Shown: positions 41,284 through 49,610 of the stretch, piece by piece
Layout: the number at the start of each line of letters is the position of its first letter
How positions within the stretch are numbered: position 1 is the first letter of the stretch
The notes under the pieces: model-generated
The model's input: the letters and a program-made list of their open reading frames with translations, nothing else
Databases searched by the model: none
What the model was told of the DNA's origin: nothing
Origin: JAHEEL01 sp963836085
GTDB taxonomy: Bacteria; Actinomycetota; Acidimicrobiia; Spongiisociales; UBA5794
Direction of reading: 5' to 3'
NCBI GenBank assembly: GCA_963836085.1
Contig: CAWIHT010000015.1
Coordinates: forward strand, 1 to 64,000
Length of the DNA stretch: 64,000 bases
Program-made: the position numbers and the translations under genes

Positions 41284-43101
41284 CTACGCGTCGGTGCGGT
41301 ACCAGTCTTCGATGTTCCAGGTGTGGCCGGCCTGCGTCGGGTTGTGCTTGAAGCCCCCGACCTCGTCCTCCCACACCGCTGCCGTCACGAGCCGCGCATA
41401 GAGCGGGTGCATGATGGCGTTGTCGGCGAGGATGTTCTCCACCTCATTGATGAGGGCCGTCAGCTCGTCGGGATCGACGGTGGCGTTCATCTCATCACGG
41501 GCAGCCGCGAACCGAACCGATGCATCGTCGCTGAAGGCACCTTCAGCCTCAACGCCGTAGCGGTAGTAGTTCTGGCCGTCTGGTGGCGGAGTCTCAGGAT
41601 CCCACAGATCGGTGATACCGATGAGTCCGGACAGGCCAGGCGAACCGACCCATGCCCACTCGCCGAAGTCCCACAGACCGTTGTCGAGCGTCTCACCGAA
41701 GAACAGCTGCGAATCCTCGAGCTGATTCTCGTATGGGATGCCCGCTGCGGCGAACATATCGACGAAGAGTTCGGACATCTTCACCCGTGCGTCGTTGTTC
41801 GACGTCGTGGAGAAGACCACCGAGCACTCCTTGCCGGTCTCTTCGACGGCAGCTGCGAACAGCTCGGCCGCGCCGGCCGGATCAAGGTTGTACTGCGCCC
41901 AAGCTTCCTGGGACAGCGCCGGGCTGAACGCATCGACATACGAGTCGAGTGGCTCCACCTGGCCGGCGAGGATCTCGTCGACGAGGAGTTGCTTGTCGAT
42001 CGTGTGACCGATGGCCTGACGCAGAGCGAGCGACTCGTTGCACGAGTTCTCATTCTTGTCGAAGCGGCCGTCGGCGAACTGGAAGTTCACGTGCTCCCAG
42101 ACCGGACCGGAGAGGACCTCAACGCGGGCGCCCTCTGACTCGAGTGCCTGGAGCGTCTCGATCGTCTCCGTGTTCGGCGGAGGCTGGATGATGTCGACTT
42201 CACGAGCCTTGAAGGCATTGATGATCGACTCAGTCTCCGGGATGAACTGGAAGATGACGCTGTCGAGATACGGCAGTTGCTGCCCCGTCTCGGCATCGGT
42301 CTTCCAGTAGTTGTCGTTGCGGGTCAGCTTGACGAACTCGCCCTTGGCCCATTCATCGAAGATGAACGGTCCACCGGAGACCCACATCGTCTCGTTCCAG
42401 TCGGCGATGAAGTCGGAGCCCTCGACGGAGTGCTTCGGGATCACGAGACCGAAGATCAACTCGTAGAGCGCCGTCGGCGCGGAGAGGGTGTACTCGAACG
42501 TCTTGTCGCCAACGACGATGGACTCAGGAATGATGTCCTCGTACGTCGTCTTGTCGACCGGCAGGTCCGGATCCATGATCGTCGTGTACGTGAACTCGAA
42601 GTCCGCGCCCGAGATCGGGGTTCCGTCCGCCCAGACTGCCTCGTCCTTGATGGTGTAACGGACGGTCATCGTGCCGTCCTCGTTCACCGTCACGCCGCCA
42701 TTGGCGGTGGTTGGCAGTTCGGTACCGAGCTCAGGAATCAGTTCGAGCGTGAACCCGTCGATCTCCTGGATCCCGGTGTGGTAGCCCTGTCCAATGATCG
42801 AGACGATGAAGTTGTCACCGCCGGGAGCAAGGGGGTTCAGGGTTGGGGGTTCTTGGTCGTCTGCAACGATCGCCTCGCCACCGTACGGCTTTTCGGGCTT
42901 GGCCTCGGTAGTCGTGGTAGTCGTTTCAGGCGCCGCTGTCGTGGTTGTTGTCTCTTCTGTATCGGGTGCTGCAGTCGTCGTCGTTGTGGTGGTCTCATCA
43001 TCGCCGCTGCCTTCGCTCGAAGAGCAGGCAGCCGCCACGAGGGCGAAAGCGATGAGAAGGACCAACAGCGCGACTGTGCGGCTACGCCACAATCGAGTCA
43101 A
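41284..43101 (-). CDS. oppA: Oligopeptide ABC transporter substrate-binding lipoprotein
   Basis: 605 aa family 5 solute-binding protein. TTG start at 43101 with AGGAGG 6 bases upstream. N-terminal basic stretch and hydrophobic helix end at a lipobox AAAC (Cys26). A Thr-rich linker follows (runs of 7, 5 and 6 Thr, about 37-65), then the SBP_bac_5 domain. A longer upstream open frame has no ribosome-binding site and is rejected. First gene of oppABCDF; binds peptides outside the membrane. Confidence 0.92.
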   Translation of the reverse strand: MTRLWRSRTVALLVLLIAFALVAAACSSSEGSGDDETTTTTTTAAPDTEETTTTTAAPETTTTTTEAKPEKPYGGEAIVADDQEPPTLNPLAPGGDNFIVSIIGQGYHTGIQEIDGFTLELIPELGTELPTTANGGVTVNEDGTMTVRYTIKDEAVWADGTPISGADFEFTYTTIMDPDLPVDKTTYEDIIPESIVVGDKTFEYTLSAPTALYELIFGLVIPKHSVEGSDFIADWNETMWVSGGPFIFDEWAKGEFVKLTRNDNYWKTDAETGQQLPYLDSVIFQFIPETESIINAFKAREVDIIQPPPNTETIETLQALESEGARVEVLSGPVWEHVNFQFADGRFDKNENSCNESLALRQAIGHTIDKQLLVDEILAGQVEPLDSYVDAFSPALSQEAWAQYNLDPAGAAELFAAAVEETGKECSVVFSTTSNNDARVKMSELFVDMFAAAGIPYENQLEDSQLFFGETLDNGLWDFGEWAWVGSPGLSGLIGITDLWDPETPPPDGQNYYRYGVEAEGAFSDDASVRFAAARDEMNATVDPDELTALINEVENILADNAIMHPLYARLVTAAVWEDEVGGFKHNPTQAGHTWNIEDWYRTDA

Positions 43102-43160
43102 GGTATGCCTCCTAGTTTCAGCGCGTTGGGTTCTCGATCGCCCCGAATCCCGGACGGGAC

Positions 43161-43394
43161 TCAGGCCATCAACCACGTCAACCAGAGCGTGAAGACGGCG
43201 AACGAAACAGCAATGCCCACGGTGAGGCGATCGAGATTCTTCTCGACCACCGTCGACCCGCCGACATTGCCACTGCTCATCCCACCACCGAACATGTCAG
43301 ACACGCCACCGCCTCGCCCCGCGTGAAGCAGGATCAAGAAGATGAGCGCCAGAGAGATCAGCAATTGGATGACGGCGACGATTCCGGTCAGCAA
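43161..43394 (-). CDS. secG: Protein-export subunit SecG
   Basis: 77 aa with two transmembrane helices (about 3-23 and 55-75) and the conserved loop GRGGGVSDMFGGGMSSG. Accessory subunit of the SecYEG translocon. TTG start at 43394 with AAGGG 7 bases upstream; a TTGCAC-N17-CATACT promoter precedes it. Sits downstream of tpiA and gpmA, as in other actinobacteria. Confidence 0.92.
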   Translation of the reverse strand: MLTGIVAVIQLLISLALIFLILLHAGRGGGVSDMFGGGMSSGNVGGSTVVEKNLDRLTVGIAVSFAVFTLWLTWLMA

Positions 43395-43444
43395 CCTAGA
43401 ACCCTTTCTCAGTGACCCGTCAGGCGACGGGCCGGTGGACCGGA

Positions 43445-43473
43445 AGTATGACGGTCTGCGAGCGCTAGTGCAA
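43445..43473 (-). promoter_or_regulatory. Candidate promoter of secG
   Basis: TTGCAC (43468-43473, minus strand) and CATACT (43445-43450) are 17 bases apart; the -35 matches consensus at 3 of 6 and the -10 at 4 of 6. The region between gpmA and secG also has a CCCGTC/GACGGG hairpin. Confidence 0.45.
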
Positions 43474-43519
43474 ACACGGTTTCCAGCATCTGCCAGCCAG
43501 CGCGCGATCCCGCTGCTCC

Positions 43520-44269
43520 CTATTTCCCCAACGCCTGGCGGGCGACGGCTTCGGCTGCCGCCGCGGCCGCCTCCGGGTCACCGAGATACTCGCTCCCAAT
43601 CGGGCGAAGGTCGGCATCGAGTCGGTAGACGAGCGGAATCCCCGTCGGGATGTTCAGGTCCGTGATCTCGTCGTCCGAGACGTCGTCCAAGTGCTTGACG
43701 AGCGCCCGCAGACTGTTGCCGTGTGCCGCCACCAGGACGCGCTTGCCGGAGCGCATCGCGGGCACGATCTGGTCGTACCAGTACGGCAGCATCCGGTCGA
43801 CGACGTCCGAGAGGCACTCAGTCGCGGGGGCGAGTTCGGGCGGCATCCACGAGTACTTCGGATCGTTGCGCGGGTGGCGGGGGTCGCTGATCTCGAGCGG
43901 CGGTGGTGGCGTCGTGTACGAACGCCGCCAGATGTGCACTTGCTCCGGCCCGTACTCATCAGAGGTCTGCTTCTTGTTCAGACCCTGGAGGGCCCCGTAG
44001 TGCCGTTCGTTCAGACGCCAATGCTTCTCGACCGGGATCCACGCGAGGTCCATCTCGTCGAGGGCGACGGCGGCGGTGTTGATCGCTCGGCGCAGGAGCG
44101 AAGTCTGAACCACGTCGAACGTCAGGTCGGCCTCCGCCATGAGACGCCCGGCGGCCATCGCTTCCTCCACCCCCTGTTCGGAGAGAGGAACGTCGGTCCA
44201 CCCGGTGAACACGTTTTCAAGGTTCCACAGGCTCTGTCCATGGCGCAGGAGCACCAGCGTGTATTCCAT
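43520..44269 (-). CDS. gpmA: 2,3-bisphosphoglycerate-dependent phosphoglycerate mutase
   Basis: 249 aa. Interconverts 3- and 2-phosphoglycerate. The catalytic His is in LLRHGQSLWN (His10), with NVFTGWTDVPLSEQG, the catalytic Glu region WRLNERHYGALQG and the second His in AAHGNSLRAL. The ATG at 44269 follows AAAGG and starts right at the fold. Clustered with tpiA, pgk and gap, so it completes lower glycolysis. Confidence 0.94.
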   Translation of the reverse strand: MEYTLVLLRHGQSLWNLENVFTGWTDVPLSEQGVEEAMAAGRLMAEADLTFDVVQTSLLRRAINTAAVALDEMDLAWIPVEKHWRLNERHYGALQGLNKKQTSDEYGPEQVHIWRRSYTTPPPPLEISDPRHPRNDPKYSWMPPELAPATECLSDVVDRMLPYWYDQIVPAMRSGKRVLVAAHGNSLRALVKHLDDVSDDEITDLNIPTGIPLVYRLDADLRPIGSEYLGDPEAAAAAAEAVARQALGK

Positions 44270-44295
44270 ATCAAACCTTTCCGATTGGTCGGCCT

Positions 44296-44703
44296 TCAGT
44301 CTGCCACCACGGGGCGGCACGTGAGTCGGTAGAGGGTCCAGAGCGGCGTCCGCAGACCGGCCCATGGCCCTGATCTGATTTCGAGCCGCGATTCGTCGCC
44401 GAGCGGGAGGAGTTCCTCGTGCCTCCCGCCGTTCGAACGAATAGCGCTCGCGATCGCCTCGCGGGCAATCACCTCACCATCCTCGGTGTTCCCCTCGTCG
44501 TCCTCTACCACGGCGACCGTGAGCGACAGCACGACCCGCGCCGAAACCAAGTCCGCATCGACTTCAATCTCGGCGGCAGCGTCGCATTCGCGCAACTCGT
44601 CGAGGACTACGTCAACATGCGGCCTCAGCCCCTCGTCGGTCTCCCAAGGGATTCGTCGCGTGACGACGAATTCGCCTTGAACCCACACGAGGTCTTCGGT
44701 CAC
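44296..44703 (-). CDS. Conserved hypothetical protein, 135 aa
   Basis: Soluble, acidic protein with alternating beta-strand-like stretches (EIEVDADLVSARVVLSLTVAV) and no known motif. Its ATG overlaps the tpiA stop (ATGA), so it is co-expressed with tpiA and probably with gpmA downstream. I do not recognise it. Confidence 0.6.
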   Translation of the reverse strand: MTEDLVWVQGEFVVTRRIPWETDEGLRPHVDVVLDELRECDAAAEIEVDADLVSARVVLSLTVAVVEDDEGNTEDGEVIAREAIASAIRSNGGRHEELLPLGDESRLEIRSGPWAGLRTPLWTLYRLTCRPVVAD

Positions 44704-45464
44704 ACCCAGTAGCGGACGACCGAAGCGAACGTGTCGGGATCGAGGCTCGCGCCACCGACGAGTCCACCGTCGATGTCCTTCTTGGCCATCAGTCCGGCGA
44801 CGTTGCCTGGGTTCATCGAACCGCCGTAGAGGATCCGCGTCGACTCGGCTGCTTCACCTGCGATGTCGGCGATCGTGGACCTGACGAACGTCGCCATGGC
44901 ACCCGCGTCGTCATCCGACGCCGTGCGACCGGTTCCGATCGCCCAGATCGGCTCGTAGGCCACGACCATGCCTGCGATCTGCTCGGAGGTCAGCCCGGCG
45001 AGTCCTGCCCGGACCTGACTGCCGATCTTGTCCTCGGTAACGCCGGCCTCGCGCTCTGCCTCGGTCTCTCCGCAACAGAGGATTGGGGTCATGCCGGCGG
45101 CGAGCACAGCCTTGACCTTGAGGTTGACGTCCTCGTTGGTCTCCCCGAAGAGCTCGCGACGCTCGGAGTGTCCGACGATCACGTAGGAGACGGAGAGTGC
45201 GGCGAGCATGCCGGGGGCAATCTCACCGGTATACGCGCCCTTCTCTTCCCAGAACACGTTCTGGGCGCCAAGACCGATCTGAAGGTGATCGGTCTCGATC
45301 ACGGTCTGTGCCGACCGCAGCGCGGTGAACGGCGGGCAGACGGCCACGTCGACGCGCTGGTAGTCGGCGGCATCGAGGCGATAGCTCAGTTTCTGCACCA
45401 TCTGGATCGTCTCCAGATGTGTGGCATTCATCTTCCAGTTGCCGACGATCAGGTCCTTGCGCAT
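44700..45464 (-). CDS. tpiA: Triosephosphate isomerase
   Basis: 254 aa. Interconverts dihydroxyacetone phosphate and glyceraldehyde 3-phosphate. GNWKMNATH at the N-terminus, VGHSERRELFGE (catalytic His) and AYEPIWAIGTGRTAS (catalytic Glu) are diagnostic, with the phosphate loop ILYGGSMNPGN. The ATG at 45464 is chosen: GGAG 6 bases upstream, 1 base after the pgk stop. Confidence 0.96.
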   Translation of the reverse strand: MRKDLIVGNWKMNATHLETIQMVQKLSYRLDAADYQRVDVAVCPPFTALRSAQTVIETDHLQIGLGAQNVFWEEKGAYTGEIAPGMLAALSVSYVIVGHSERRELFGETNEDVNLKVKAVLAAGMTPILCCGETEAEREAGVTEDKIGSQVRAGLAGLTSEQIAGMVVAYEPIWAIGTGRTASDDDAGAMATFVRSTIADIAGEAAESTRILYGGSMNPGNVAGLMAKKDIDGGLVGGASLDPDTFASVVRYWV

Positions 45465-45465
45465 G

Positions 45466-46641
45466 TCAACTCCATCTCTCGAGTGCTGCGATGCCGGGCA
45501 GGTTGGTTCCCTCGAGGATCTCGAGGCCCGCGCCGCCACCGCTTGAAACAAATGAAACCTCGTCGTCTCGCTCCAGGAGGCGCAAGGCGGCGACCGAATC
45601 GCCCCCGCCGACGACGGTGTAGCCGCCGGACGACGCGACCGCTTCGGCAATTCCGGCCGTCCCGTTGCGGAAGGCCTCCCATTCGAAGACGCCCATCGGT
45701 CCGTTCCAGAAGACGCTCTCAGCCTCTTCGATCACGGCGCCGAAGCGGCGAATCGTCTCCGGTCCGATGTCGAGACCCATCATCCCATCGGGGATTCCAG
45801 TTCCCGGCACCACTTCGTGGGCAGCATCGGCCGCGAAGCGATCCGCCACAACAAGATCGTCTGGGAGCACGATCTTCTCCCCACCTGGACCATCAAGGAT
45901 CTGCCTGACGACGTCGATCATCGACTCTTCCACGAGCGAATCGCCAACGCGATATCCACCGGCTTTGAGGAGCGTGAAGCACATGCCCCCGCCGACCAGC
46001 ATGAGGTCGACGGTCGGAAGCAGGTGCTTGATCACGTCGAGCTTGTCCGACACCTTCGCTCCACCCAGGATGACCACGTAGGGACGATCTGGAGCGCCGA
46101 GGAGGCGTCCAAAGGCTTCGATCTCTCCCTCGAGCAGTCGGCCTGCAGCGGAGGGGATACGTTCGGCGACGCCGACGTTCGACGCGTGGGCCCGATGCGC
46201 CGTACCAAATGCGTCGTTCACGAACACATCGGCAAGCGCCGCGAGGCCCGATGCGACCTCCGGGTCGTTCTTCGACTCGCCCGGCTCGAACCGGGTGTTC
46301 TCGAGGACGACGACGGCACCTTCGGGAGCATCCGCGATGAGGGCCTCGACCTCGGCCCCGTACACCGCGTCTGCCTGAACGACCGGGAATCCCCCGAGTT
46401 CGCTGAGGCGCTTGCTCACGGGCGCCATGCTGAACGCGGAATCCACGCCCTTGGGACGGCCCAGGTGGCTCGCGACGATGACGCGTGCCTCTCGCTGTCT
46501 CAGGGCTTCGATCGTCGGGAGGCTCGCCCTGATCCGAAAGTCATCGGCGACCGTGCCCTCGTCCAGCGGAACGTTGAGATCCGACCGGACGAGGACACGC
46601 TTGCCTTCGACGTCGAGACGATCGAGCGTCGGTAGGACCAC
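45466..46641 (-). CDS. pgk: Phosphoglycerate kinase
   Basis: 391 aa. Transfers phosphate from 1,3-bisphosphoglycerate to ADP. RVLVRSDLNVPLDEG, HLGRPKG, the hinge ENTRFEPGE, and the C-terminal GGGDSVAALR confirm the family. GTG start 1 base after the gap stop. Middle gene of gap-pgk-tpiA. Confidence 0.96.
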   Translation of the reverse strand: MVLPTLDRLDVEGKRVLVRSDLNVPLDEGTVADDFRIRASLPTIEALRQREARVIVASHLGRPKGVDSAFSMAPVSKRLSELGGFPVVQADAVYGAEVEALIADAPEGAVVVLENTRFEPGESKNDPEVASGLAALADVFVNDAFGTAHRAHASNVGVAERIPSAAGRLLEGEIEAFGRLLGAPDRPYVVILGGAKVSDKLDVIKHLLPTVDLMLVGGGMCFTLLKAGGYRVGDSLVEESMIDVVRQILDGPGGEKIVLPDDLVVADRFAADAAHEVVPGTGIPDGMMGLDIGPETIRRFGAVIEEAESVFWNGPMGVFEWEAFRNGTAGIAEAVASSGGYTVVGGGDSVAALRLLERDDEVSFVSSGGGAGLEILEGTNLPGIAALERWS

Positions 46642-46642
46642 G

Positions 46643-47728
46643 TCAGCTCAGTTTGCGTGCGAGATCAACGAGGCGGCACGAGTAGCCCATCTCGTTGTCG
46701 TACCAACCGAACACCTTGACCAACCCATCGGTGACCATCGTCGACAGAGCGTCGAAGACCACCGAGTGGGAATCACCAATGATGTCGGTGGATACCAGGG
46801 GCTCCTCGGAGTACAGGAGGATGCCCTTGAGCGGTCCTTCTGCCGCGGCCTTGAAGGCAGCGTTGACTTCCTCAACCGTGACGTCGGTCTTCTCAACCGT
46901 AACCACGAGGTCGGTGATCGACCCGTCCGGCACCGGAACCCGCAGCGACGTTCCCGAGATCTTCCCTGCCATCTCCGGGATGACCTTGCCGACGGCGCTC
47001 GCTGCACCGGTCGAACTCGGGATGATGTTCACCGCGGCGGCGCGGGCGCGACGTGGGTCCTTGTGGACGAGGTCGAGGATGCTCTGATCGTTCGTGTAGG
47101 CGTGCACGGTCGTGAGGGAGCCCTGCTTGACCGTGAACTCGTCGTTGAGAACCTTGATCATCGGCGCGACGCAGTTGGTCGTGCACGAGGCGTTGGAGAT
47201 GATCTTCTGCGTCGAAGGATCGAGTCCGTCATCGTTGACGCCGAAGACCACCGTGTAGTCCGGGTCGCCCATCGGTGCGGAGACGATCACGAACTTGGCG
47301 CCGGCCTCGAGGTGCTTTGACGCTGCCTCATGGGTGCGGAACACACCGGTGGACTCGATGACGACATCGACGTCCAGGTCGGACCACGGAAGGTTGGCCG
47401 GGTCGCGCTCGGCGAACACCTTGATGCGGTCGCCGTCGACGACGAGCTCATCGCCGTCGAGAACGACGGAACCCGGATACGGGCCATGAACGGAGTCGTG
47501 CTTCAGTAGGTGCGCGAGCATCGCCGCGTCTGACAGGTCGTTGATGGCGACGATGTCGATACCGGCGACGTCCTTCTTCAGCTTCACGAGGGTTGCGGCG
47601 ACGCCGTCCAGGTCGCTGATGTCGGCTCCCGTCAACGTCTGCCGCATGTTGGCCCAGGCATCATTGCCCTTGGACGCGCGAACGAAGTTGCGGCCGATAC
47701 GACCGAAACCGTTGATTGCTACTCGCAT
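46643..47728 (-). CDS. gap: Glyceraldehyde-3-phosphate dehydrogenase, type I, with N-terminal insertion
   Basis: 361 aa. NAD-binding INGFGRIGRNFVRA at 5-18, catalytic Cys182 in SNASCTTNCVAP, and WYDNEMGYSCR at the C-terminus. About 25-28 extra residues (about 19-54) sit between the first helix and the next strand (IVAINDL), where most GAPDHs have about 10. GGAGG lies 6 bases before the ATG and CATAAT lies at the yvcK stop. First gene of gap-pgk-tpiA. Confidence 0.95.
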   Translation of the reverse strand: MRVAINGFGRIGRNFVRASKGNDAWANMRQTLTGADISDLDGVAATLVKLKKDVAGIDIVAINDLSDAAMLAHLLKHDSVHGPYPGSVVLDGDELVVDGDRIKVFAERDPANLPWSDLDVDVVIESTGVFRTHEAASKHLEAGAKFVIVSAPMGDPDYTVVFGVNDDGLDPSTQKIISNASCTTNCVAPMIKVLNDEFTVKQGSLTTVHAYTNDQSILDLVHKDPRRARAAAVNIIPSSTGAASAVGKVIPEMAGKISGTSLRVPVPDGSITDLVVTVEKTDVTVEEVNAAFKAAAEGPLKGILLYSEEPLVSTDIIGDSHSVVFDALSTMVTDGLVKVFGWYDNEMGYSCRLVDLARKLS

Positions 47729-47751
47729 GGTGACCTCCCTGGGGGTCTGTG

Positions 47752-47757
47752 ATTATG
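47752..47757 (-). promoter_or_regulatory. Candidate -10 box (CATAAT) of the gap operon
   Basis: CATAAT (5 of 6 to consensus) overlaps the TAA stop of yvcK and lies 23 bases before the gap ATG. It would give gap-pgk-tpiA its own promoter inside the yvcK-gap run; the -35 is not clear. Confidence 0.45.
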
Positions 47758-48727
47758 TGCGAACAAGTCCCCGGAGCACCGCGCCAAGACGGGTTGGGTC
47801 ATGTGACGGTCGCTCGACAGTTCGGTCGAGCAGGTCCGCCGTCACGACATCGGCGCCATACGTGGCGGCCGCCTCTGCGTCGATGGCGACCGCCTCGAGA
47901 GGCGGAGCAACGAACACCGGGGAATCGGAGGCAACGATAGCACCGGGTGGGCGCACACCGGTTGTCCGGAGGAGCGAGTCGAGATGGTCGACGGCGTCCA
48001 TGCCCAGCGTCTCTCCGTCCTGCGTGACGACGTTTGCGACATAGACCAACGAAGCACGCGAACGGTTGATCGCATCGACGATTCCCGGCACCACGAGCGT
48101 GGCTGCGATCGACGTGTACAGGCTCCCGGGACCGAGAACGATTTGGTCGGCGACCTCGATGGCAGCAACAGCGCTCTCCGTCACCGGTGCGTCGGCGGGA
48201 ATGACGCGAACGGCGGTCACAGCGCCACGGGCGAGTGAGACATTGACCTGTCCCCGGACCTCCACACCGTCGATATCGGCCGCGAGTTGGAGATGCCAGG
48301 GGGAGGCCGGAATGACAGATCCCAGCGCTCCGAGAAGGTGCTCCGATGATCGAAGGGCGCCTTCGAACGACCCCTCGATCTCCGTGAGCGCGGCAATGAT
48401 GAGGTTCCCCAGCGAGTGCCCGCGAACGTCGGCTCCCTCGAAACGGTACTCGAACAACTGGCGCCAGACCGAATCGTCCGGGGTCAGGGCAATCAGAGAC
48501 TTGCGAATGTCACCCGGCGGCGGGATGTCAAGATCCGGAGCGAGTCGACCGGAAGAGCCACCGTCGTCGGCGACCGTGACGATGGCGTCGATCCTGCCGG
48601 CGTAGCCCCGGATGGCTTCGAGCGCTCTCGCTAGACCCTTCCCTCCCCCAACGGCGACCACGTGAGGGCCCCGTCGGACGATGTCGAGCGCTTCGAGCAG
48701 CGCCTCCGGTTCAGCGCCGGTTGGCAT
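47753..48727 (-). CDS. yvcK: YvcK/CofD-like gluconeogenesis factor
   Basis: 324 aa. Nucleotide-sugar binding protein of the CofD fold that in other bacteria senses UDP-GlcNAc and controls carbon flow and cell-wall growth. AVGGGKGLARAL, TVADDGGSSGRL and GDIRKSL are conserved. The ATG at 48727 overlaps the rapZ end by 17 bases. In many actinobacteria whiA follows here; it is absent in this window. Confidence 0.92.
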   Translation of the reverse strand: MPTGAEPEALLEALDIVRRGPHVVAVGGGKGLARALEAIRGYAGRIDAIVTVADDGGSSGRLAPDLDIPPPGDIRKSLIALTPDDSVWRQLFEYRFEGADVRGHSLGNLIIAALTEIEGSFEGALRSSEHLLGALGSVIPASPWHLQLAADIDGVEVRGQVNVSLARGAVTAVRVIPADAPVTESAVAAIEVADQIVLGPGSLYTSIAATLVVPGIVDAINRSRASLVYVANVVTQDGETLGMDAVDHLDSLLRTTGVRPPGAIVASDSPVFVAPPLEAVAIDAEAAATYGADVVTADLLDRTVERPSHDPTRLGAVLRGLVRT

Positions 48728-49610
48728 TGGAATCGTCCACGCCGGCGTCGCGGTGGTGGACGGTCACATCTCGATCCTCAGAGCGGAGGTGCTCGCCGAT
48801 GGCCTCTGCGATCGCGACCGATCGATGCTGGCCTCCGGTGCAGCCGACACCGATCGTCAGATAGGCCTTGCCTTCGCTCTCGTAGTGCGGGATCAGGAAG
48901 TCGAGGATGTCCGAGACCTTCCCCAGGAACTCCTCGGCCTCCTCAAACGAGAACACATAGTCGCTCACGCTCTCGTCGAGGCCGGTGAGCGGCCTCAGTT
49001 CGGGCTGCCAATGGGGGTTGGGGAGGAATCGGGCGTCGAACAGAAGGTCGACGACGCGGGGGACGCCTCGCTTGAAGCCGAACGAGGTGACATCGATCTG
49101 CATGCTGCGCTCGGGCAGGCCGCGAGCGAACGCATTCCTGAGGCGATCACCGAGTTGGTGGACATTGAGGTCTGACGTGTCGGCGATCAGGTCGGCCAAC
49201 CCGCGGATGTCGAGCATGTTCGCCCGCTCCTCCGCGATCGACTCGTCCAGCGTCGGCGCCGCGAACGGATGCGGCCGACGCGTCTCTTCGAACCGTCGGA
49301 TGAGCACCCCATCATCGGCATCGAGGAAGAGGACCGTCGTCCTCAGACCCATCTGGCGGAGCATCTTCACGGCCTCTGCGAGCTGGACGGCGGTTACGCC
49401 TCCGCGGGAGTCGACGACGACCGCGAACCGGTCTCTGGACTCGTCGCCCACGCCCGACCTTCGAACAACATCGACGATCAGGTCGGCCGGCAGATTGTCC
49501 ACCACGAAGTACCCGAGATCCTCGAGCACGTTGGAGGCATGCGAACGTCCGGCGCCCGACATCCCGGTGATGACGACGACGTGCGGTTCGGTACGGATCG
49601 GTTCATCCAT
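48711..49610 (-). CDS. rapZ: RapZ-family nucleotide-binding protein (YvcJ)
   Basis: 299 aa. The P-loop is TGMSGAGRS, with Arg where many families have Lys; this Arg variant is normal in actinobacteria. YFVVDNLP and the C-terminal GCTGGQHRSVAIAE are signature segments. In enteric bacteria RapZ controls a small RNA; here it probably only binds and hydrolyses nucleotides. The ATG at 49610 overlaps the uvrC stop. Confidence 0.93.
   Translation of the reverse strand: MDEPIRTEPHVVVITGMSGAGRSHASNVLEDLGYFVVDNLPADLIVDVVRRSGVGDESRDRFAVVVDSRGGVTAVQLAEAVKMLRQMGLRTTVLFLDADDGVLIRRFEETRRPHPFAAPTLDESIAEERANMLDIRGLADLIADTSDLNVHQLGDRLRNAFARGLPERSMQIDVTSFGFKRGVPRVVDLLFDARFLPNPHWQPELRPLTGLDESVSDYVFSFEEAEEFLGKVSDILDFLIPHYESEGKAYLTIGVGCTGGQHRSVAIAEAIGEHLRSEDRDVTVHHRDAGVDDSNANRR

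Noticed and set aside
48711..49610. Arg in place of Lys in the RapZ P-loop (GAGRS)
   Set aside because: Known variation in actinobacterial RapZ proteins, not an anomaly.
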